From assembly GCA_900617975.1 (NCBI GenBank), contig UZAE01014658.1:1-12884 (forward strand): DNA of 12,884 bases. Reading direction: 5' to 3'. The stretch comes from Rodentolepis nana. Taxonomy: Eukaryota; Platyhelminthes; Cestoda; Cyclophyllidea; Hymenolepididae. The position numbers were made by a program, and so were the translations under genes. Every line of letters starts with the position of its first letter. Position 1 is the first letter of the stretch. The notes below the pieces were generated by a model. That model had not been told where the DNA came from and searched no databases. It saw only the letters and a list, made by a program, of their open reading frames with translations. Shown here piece by piece: positions 8,203 through 12,884 of the stretch.

Positions 8203-9340
8203 CGATAATTTGTATTTCTCCTTTAAAGAGAGTGGTTTTGTATTTGCTATTGGTTTAATAATAAAAAGTGTGGAAGGGACTTACATTGAATTGAATGCCG
8301 ATATTGACCACATGAGTTCAAATTTTACCCTCCCAGTCGCACTCTGCTTTAATATGACCCTAGGTAACCGAAATCAATGTTCCAAGATTATAGTTTAATA
8401 GACAGTGAATTCGATTGAAGTTGCATAAAATTTCACTCTCTTCCACTTACTTTCCTTTTGTTCAATTTAACCGTCCTGATAGCATGGCAATAAGACAACA
8501 TTTTCGATAAGTTAAAAATTAGATGCGTTTTGGAAATAAAATGCAATTTATTACATACCGAACAAGGCCAGCAGCTTATATAGCGTAATATTTATTTATA
8601 TCAAATGACAGACTGAAGGATAGCTGCCATTAGTCCCTTAGTTGACTTCGAGCTTCACAAAGGGGAGGAAAAGACAGTCACCTAAAGTTGAGAGGGGCAA
8701 TAGAAGAGTGATTCAGAGATGTAAAAGATCCAGACAGACACAAAGGTAGGGAAAAGGTGAAGTGAGTACTGTGTAAGTGGTCGAATATAGCATACAGTGG
8801 GGTCATGGTGGTTAGAAGTCAGAAGTCATCTGCCTGTTTATGGACATTTTCCGTATGAGTATACGTAGTCCTGGATGCACGACGTTGAGGTAAGTCTATT
8901 GGATACCACATATGGAATAATATAATCATCTCAATTCAGTTGAAGGATAAGCTGTGGGGTTTCCACACTACCCTCTATCAATGCTAATCCAATATGAAAA
9001 ATCGGGTTGAAAGTAGAGAGAACTAATCGATCTCAGAGCAACTTCATTGTTAATGATTAATAAATCGCTGATGTGAGAATAAATGATGGCTTGAAAATGC
9101 CAGATTAATGAACCAATAGAATTTGAGGTACCGTGGAGTTGCTCATTCTTTCATTGGTGAATAAATGTGCTAACAAGTCAAAACATTAGCCTGTATTTGC
9201 CATCTTGAATGAGTAGATAGCCACGGGTAAATTATAGCGTAAATTTATCGAAAAGCAACTAAGATGAAGACAGGTTAACTGTATCTCACTCTTAAATAGA
9301 AGGAAATTATTATTTAAAATGGCAGGATTTATGATATTTA
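8203..9340. other. 3' UTR and intergenic stretch, no gene seen
   Basis: AT-rich sequence after the ZYG11-like stop. The 69-codon frame at 8189-8398 overlaps the end of the gene in another frame and has no recognised features. No RNA gene, transposon end or long repeat was seen. The left end of the retrotransposon is placed only roughly at 9340. Confidence 0.6.
8260..8265 (+). terminator. Likely polyadenylation signal AATAAA
   Basis: AATAAA lies 58 bases after the stop codon. A second copy is at 8535-8540. Which of them is used cannot be told from sequence alone. Confidence 0.45.
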
Positions 9341-9406
9341 TCATTAGCGCTTAAACTTTGACTTCAGCCTTCCCCCAAGGGTAGGGGTTCCTTATACAGC
9401 AGTTAA

Positions 9407-10255
9407 TTAATAGTAGTTCAATAGCTGTCTTCTTGCTTCCCTGTATCTCTGGCTTTCCGTAGTTGTCTTTAGGGCTGGACACCAAAACAGATGGGTCTTC
9501 TCCATTTCCTCCTGTATGTTACAAAGAGGGCATGTGGGTTGAGTGTATACTCCCAATCTGTGAAGGTGTTTTGCCAAGCAATCGCGTCCGGTACGTAGTC
9601 TAAACTCAGCAACGGCTTCGATTCCTGGCCAGTCGGCTATGTCGAAGAGTGCCACTGTCCACTGTTTCTCCTTTGTTCGAGCCTTAAGTTTGTTGCACCT
9701 TGAGGTCTTGGATTCTCTTCTGATTAAGGCATTCATTGTGTGAAAAGACATCGGCCGGTCCATGCATTGCAAAATCGTTGTACCCTTCCTAGCAAGTGTG
9801 TCAGCAAGCTTATTACCCTTAATGCCACAGTGACCAGGAATCCAGTGTAGGACCACTGTTTTGTTTTTCACTCTCAGCAGCTCACAGAGTTTTCTACATT
9901 CCTTTATCTCAGCTCTTTCGAGTGGCTCTCTGCTTCCAATTGAGTTTATTGCTGACTGTGAGTCCGAAAGTATCACCGCTTTGGTGAATTTCGTATCCAG
10001 GCAACATAATTGGCATAATGTTATCCTAATAGCCTCTATTTCTCCTTCAAAAGCGGATCTATTATGTCCCGCTGCTGCGTAGAAAGAGAAGAGTTCAGAA
10101 TAGACACCTGCACCAATGTTTGCTTGGTTTTCTATGTATGACCCATCAGTGAAGACTTGGAGCCATTGATCTCCAGGATAGTTGACATTAATTGTCTCAA
10201 GGGCCACTGAGCGCATTTGAGTCTGGAGGAGTGTTTGATTTCCCGAAGAAGTCAA
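9407..10255 (-). pseudogene. LINE ORF2 C-terminal part: RNase H and CCHC finger
   Basis: The open frame of 282 codons is the end of ORF2, cut from the RT by a frameshift near 10255, where it begins at a TTG that is not a true start. RNase H removes the RNA strand of the RNA-DNA hybrid during target-primed reverse transcription. The catalytic set is complete: Asp37 (FTDGS), Glu72 (GEIEAI), Asp98 (LSDSQSAI), His142 (IPGHCG) and Asp152 (KLADTLA). A C-terminal CCHC finger is formed by Cys242, Cys245, His255 and Cys259 (CPLC...HLFWC), typical of these elements. The part shows no internal stop or tandem duplication, unlike the RT. Confidence 0.85.
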
Positions 10256-10686
10256 GCAGTTGGGTGCAACACACTACAACAGTGTCTGCTAATGGGTTCA
10301 TGGGGGGAGAGAGTTTTTCTTTTGCCATCAATTTGTAATTCTTTCTTCAGTTCTATGGCTTTCTGTATTAGACCAGATTGCGTTTTCAGATGTCTTGGTC
10401 TATTCTCATAGGTGCTGAAGAACTTATCCATCGGAATGCGCAGTAGTTTCTCATACAGGATCAAGGCCTTCTCTTTGATAAGGGAACGTATTGTGGTGTT
10501 TCCTGTACCTAGGAACATTGCATCAATGGGTGTTGATTTCATCCCACCAATAATAAGTCGTAATGCCTGGTTGTGTGCCTTCTCGAGTGTTTTGAGAGAC
10601 ACCTCTGTGGCTGTAATGAGTGGCTCACAGAACGGCTGAATATGATCTTGTAAGTGGTGTTGAGAGTTGAGCGTGCACATCCCCAT
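10252..10686 (-). pseudogene. LINE ORF2 fragment: RT thumb/connection region
   Basis: The open frame of 144 codons contains LEKAHNQALRLIIGGMKS and TPIDAM, the signature that follows the RT palm in I- and R1-type elements, then a helical stretch (IKEKALILYEKLLR). It ends at a TGA four bases into the RNase H frame, showing a shift between the two. At its 5' side it runs into the 41-base tandem duplication at 10690-10771. Confidence 0.8.
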
Positions 10687-10689
10687 AGG

Positions 10690-10771
10690 CTACCAGCAAG
10701 ACGCTTAAGTACATTCAGTCTATTGGAGATCTACCAGCAAGACGCTTCAGGACATTCAGTCTATTGGAGAC
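10690..10771. repeat. Tandem duplication, 41-base unit, 2 copies
   Basis: Copies at 10690-10730 and 10731-10771 differ at about two bases. On the - strand the unit encodes the RT segment RLNVLKRLAG. 41 is not a multiple of 3, so the duplication shifts the frame. Confidence 0.9.
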
Positions 10772-10774
10772 CGT

Positions 10775-10883
10775 TCTGCTATTTTGGCAATATGACTTTT
10801 CCACGTTAGCTGGTCTGCTATTTTAGCAATGTGACTTTTCCACGTTAGCTGTGCTATTTTAGTAAAGTAAATTTCCACGTTAC
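10775..10883. repeat. Tandem repeat, about 39/37/33-base units, 3 copies
   Basis: Copies start at 10775, 10814 and 10851, each ending near TTCCACGTTA. The unit encodes the RT segment TWKSHIAKIA on the - strand. The third copy is the most diverged and joins the intact frame. Confidence 0.88.
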
Positions 10884-11545
10884 CTTAATGTCAAACGTCA
10901 TTCCGAGATAAGTGAACTCATTGATTTTTTCTATGGTAGTATCCCTGTACGTTAGAAGCGGGTTTATGCTGCGATGGGCCAAAGAAAAAGTATGGAATGC
11001 AGTTTATGCGGTGTTAATTACCATTCCATTAATGTCCCACCAGTTTGCTAGTAGTTTATGTGCACTATTAAGAGCACTTTCTGTCCTCTCCTGAGCGTTT
11101 TTCTTAGGGGCGGAATACCATAGAACAAGATCATCTGCATAGAGTAAGCACTTGATGCCCGTGACTGTCTGTACCAATTCGGCTATGTCATTGATGAAGA
11201 CATTGAAAAGAGTGCAGCTTGTGACAGCTCCCTGTGGAAGGCCTGTTTGTAAAAGATTGGATTTTGATAGAGCATTTCCGTATCTGACTTTACACGACCT
11301 TTATCCAATGAATGCTTTTATCCGGTTTAGCATGTTATGCTTAATACCAATCTTTGCCGATTTTAGAATTAGCCTCTCTTTCCATACTAAGTCATATGCT
11401 GATTTGAAATTGACGAATACAGCCGTAAGGGTATTTCGTGCATCAAGGGCATCTTTGATGTGTTGGGAGAAAGTGGCTACTTGTTGGTTCGTTGATCTTT
11501 GTGGCCTAAAACCTGCTTGTTCACTCCTAAGAATATTGTTGTCTC
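10877..11545 (-). pseudogene. LINE reverse transcriptase palm, broken
   Basis: One frame on the - strand holds, in order, QAGFRPQRSTNQ, motif A as AVFVNFKSAYDLVW, motif B as GLPQGAVTSCTLFNVFINDI, motif C as YADDLVLW (YADD at 11130-11141), and FTYLGMTFD. It is interrupted by TAA at 11301-11303 and TAA at 11004-11006. In motif A the residue expected to be the first catalytic Asp is Asn (codon at 11409-11411). It lies in a different frame from the upstream piece, with the break near 11540. It ends at the tandem duplications around 10775-10883. Confidence 0.85.
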
Positions 11546-11686
11546 AAGGAACCAGGTCAGTCTCCTGTTAACCATTCTTTCCATAAGTTTAGCCAGCACG
11601 CTTGTGAGGGAGATAGACCTATAGTTGTCAAAGTTGCTAGGGTCTTTGCCTTTTTTAGTACTAGTATTACTATGGCAACTTTCCAT
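11477..11686 (-). pseudogene. LINE reverse transcriptase N-terminal motifs, broken
   Basis: The frame reads KKGKDPSNFDNYRSISLTSV then LAKLMERMVNRRLTWFLE, the conserved entry of non-LTR RT domains (usual form NYRPISL). After the LE the true reading shifts by one near 11540, since the other frame continues with EQAGFRPQRST. A second shift lies at the run of six T on the + strand (11651-11656); upstream of it the continuation (NQWKVAIVILVLKK) is in another frame. Confidence 0.8.
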
Positions 11687-11744
11687 TGATTGGGTACGGG
11701 ACTGGTCACCCAGATTTTGTTGGAAAGCGTCAGCATGGTTTCCT

Positions 11745-11832
11745 TGGCCCCATTCTAATTAGAAATTCTGGATGAGTGCCGTCTTCGTTGGTCCCATTCT
11801 AATTGGAAATTTCTGATGAATACCGTCTTCTC
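11745..11832. repeat. Tandem duplication, 44-base unit, 2 copies
   Basis: Copies at 11745-11788 and 11789-11832, with several mismatches. The unit covers the DGIHQ..F segment just before the RT and shifts the frame. Confidence 0.88.
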
Positions 11833-11947
11833 CGGGAGACTTTTTGCAATTGAGCTGTTTTATCGCAGCATTAAGTTTGCAAGGTCTGAATGGTTCAGTA
11901 AGTACATTATTTGGTGTTGCTATGTCTTCCTTAATTTCGCCAAACTG

Positions 11948-12017
11948 TCTTACTTGTAGCTTTAAATCTCTTGAAGATTTTTTCTTACTTGTAGTTTTAA
12001 ATCTCTTGAAGATTTTC
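11948..12017. repeat. Tandem duplication, 35-base unit, 2 copies
   Basis: Copies at 11948-11982 and 11983-12017 are almost identical (TCTTACTTGTAG then TTTAAATCTCTTGAAG). Confidence 0.9.
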
Positions 12018-12033
12018 TGACAGTTTTCTAGTC

Positions 12034-12145
12034 CTTGTGGGAATAGAACCTCGCAAAGCAGTTAGCTATTTGCTTGTGCGAATAGAACCTCGCAAAGCAG
12101 TTAGCTATTTCGGTGTCGGGAATCTCACAAAGCAGTTTGCTATTT
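12034..12145. repeat. Tandem repeat, about 39-base unit, 3 copies (last partial)
   Basis: Two near-identical copies at 12034-12072 and 12073-12111 share GAATAGAACCTCGCAAAGCA. A third, more diverged copy covers 12111-12145, and its CGGTGTCGG flank is repeated again at 12146. Confidence 0.88.
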
Positions 12146-12290
12146 CGGTGTCGGTGGTAAGGAATTTGCTGTTTTAGCGTATTGGTTCTTTCTAGGGTCT
12201 TTCTCTGTTATTTTGGAGGTTACCCAGAAATTTGATAGTGCGTTGGCTATCACTTTGATAGTTGATATTTGAGATGTTCGAAAGAAGTGC

Positions 12291-12533
12291 GTTTAGCTTG
12301 CAAGATGGCTTGCCATAGTTAGCGAAGTCCGTTTAGCTTGTAAGATGGCTTGCCTTAGGACAGCTTTTTTGTTTAGCTTGTAAGATGGCTTGCCTTAGGA
12401 CAGCTGACTGTATTGCTTGTAAGATGGCTTGCCTTAGGACAGCTGATTGTCGTTTGCTTGTAAGATGGCTTGCCTTAGGCCAGCTGATTGTCGTCTGCTT
12501 GTAAGATGACTTGCCTTAGGACAGCTGATTGTC
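12291..12533. repeat. Tandem array, 40/41-base unit, 6 copies
   Basis: Units start at 12291, 12331, 12371, 12411, 12452 and 12493, each with GCTTGTAAGATGGCTTGCC or a close variant. The first copy differs most; the last four share CAGCTGA(T/C)TGTC-type ends. On the - strand the unit encodes the linker piece LRQAILQA. Confidence 0.92.
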
Positions 12534-12590
12534 GTCTCCAGTCTTGTACGTCTTCCGTTCTTCCAGTCAGGTGTTGCGAAGGGCGTCCCG

Positions 12591-12626
12591 CTTTCTTTTC
12601 AGTTCCTCCTTTCTTTTCAGTTCCTC
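12591..12626. repeat. Tandem duplication, 18-base unit, 2 copies
   Basis: CTTTCTTTTCAGTTCCTC is repeated exactly (12591-12608 and 12609-12626). It encodes EELKRK on the - strand and is the only in-frame duplication found here. Confidence 0.9.
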
Positions 12627-12785
12627 AAGGTGTTTAGATCAAAACACTAGTTCCCAAGGTTTTTAGACCAAAACACTTGATAGTGTTTAGTCTTGCCTCG
12701 GTTGTTCAGACCAAAACACTCGATAGTGTTTAGTTTTGCCTCGGGGACACCAAAACACTTGATAGTGTTTAGTCTTGCCTCGGGG
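12627..12785. repeat. Tandem repeat with hairpin, units of 29-46 bases, 4 copies
   Basis: Four copies share ACCAAAACACT (the first has ATCAAAACACT). The last three each hold a hairpin with arms AAACACT and AGTGTTT around TGAT or CGAT (12671-12688, 12714-12731, 12753-12770), followed by TTGCCTCGG. Confidence 0.88.
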
Positions 12786-12884
12786 AATGGTTTCCTTTGC
12801 ACATCTGATCATAATATTCATGATATCATTGGCGCTTTCCTTGCCATGCTTTTACTGCCGATGGTAATACTAGCAATGACTGGT

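Larger units (their letters stand above)
9340..12884 (-). mobile_element. Decayed non-LTR retrotransposon (LINE, I/R1-like with RNase H), open at right edge
   Basis: On the - strand, reading from the right edge, the pieces are: the linker after the endonuclease, the reverse transcriptase fingers and palm (SNFDNYRSISLTSV; QAGFRPQRST; GLPQGA; YADDLVLW), the connection region (HNQALRLI, KSTPIDAM), RNase H, and a CCHC finger near the C terminus. RNase H places it with I, R1, Nimb or related clades rather than Jockey, L1 or RTE; the clade is not decided. The endonuclease and any ORF1 would lie beyond 12884. Frameshifts, stops and a catalytic substitution show that this copy is dead. The exact 3' end and target-site duplication cannot be seen. 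Confidence 0.88.
11687..12884 (-). pseudogene. LINE ORF2 linker between endonuclease and RT, heavily rearranged
   Basis: Pieces of the linker can be read in several frames: from the right edge a DIMNIMIRCAKETIPR stretch (the basic end after the endonuclease), ELKRKRDALRNT, LRQAILQAKRTSF, then KSPGEDGIH just before the RT. These are broken up by at least five blocks of short tandem duplications, so no long frame survives. The endonuclease itself would lie past the window edge. Confidence 0.7.

Noticed and set aside
8189..8398. 69-codon + strand open frame after the gene
   Set aside because: It overlaps the end of the last exon in another frame and includes the likely poly(A) signal; no recognised domain or promoter.
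10252..10255. ATGA-type overlap suggesting translational coupling of two ORFs
   Set aside because: The second frame starts at TTG within a domain chain that is one ORF in this element type; it is a frameshift in a dead copy.
9861..10639. Three + strand open frames (9861-10082, 10217-10411, 10412-10639)
   Set aside because: They are antisense shadows of the RNase H and RT connection frames.
11152..11571. 139-codon + strand open frame
   Set aside because: It is antisense to the RT palm motifs (GLPQGA, YADD), which are clear on the - strand.
12291..12785. CRISPR-like array
   Set aside because: Units are contiguous tandem copies of LINE coding sequence without distinct spacers, in a eukaryotic genome.

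Overview
The window is eukaryotic and AT-rich. It looks like a metazoan genome draft with single N bases at 1489 and 6246. One spliced gene runs left to right on the + strand (1 to 8202), with GT-AG introns and acceptors of the TTTTAG/TTTCAG kind. A decayed non-LTR retrotransposon (LINE) lies on the - strand from about 9340 and runs off the right edge. The gene family, its strong divergence and the intron style would suit a parasitic flatworm, but this is a low-confidence guess because no species-specific marker was found.

Region 1-8202. Joining the open stretches between splice sites gives a protein that matches the ZYG11 family (ZYG11B/ZYG-11; substrate receptor of CUL2-RING E3 ubiquitin ligases) from the leucine-rich repeats to the C-terminal armadillo-like repeats. 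Fourteen exons can be placed. All junction phases agree except the first (570 to 2481), where at least one exon is missing from the model; a candidate sits next to the N at 1489. The 5' exons, which would carry the VHL/Elongin box, lie left of the window. The stop is TAA at 8200-8202, with an AATAAA 58 bases further on. A shorter isoform ending at a TAG at 6424-6426 is possible.

Region 8203-9340 shows no gene beyond the likely 3' UTR.

Region about 9340-12884, read on the - strand, holds in order: the linker after the endonuclease (right edge), the reverse transcriptase, the RT connection region, an RNase H domain and a C-terminal CCHC finger. This is the layout of I/R1-type elements that carry RNase H. 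The RT is broken by at least two frameshifts and two stop codons, and its motif A has Asn where the catalytic Asp is expected. The RNase H frame is open for 282 codons with every catalytic residue present. The RT and linker part is also interrupted by a remarkable series of short tandem duplications, mostly 35-44 bases per unit. They are confined to the element and may be an assembly artefact.

The gene and the element are convergent and nothing suggests that they work together. No clear new biological system was found. The best leads are the altered degron-pocket residues of the ZYG11-like protein, the duplication cluster in the LINE, and a nested inverted repeat in an intron.
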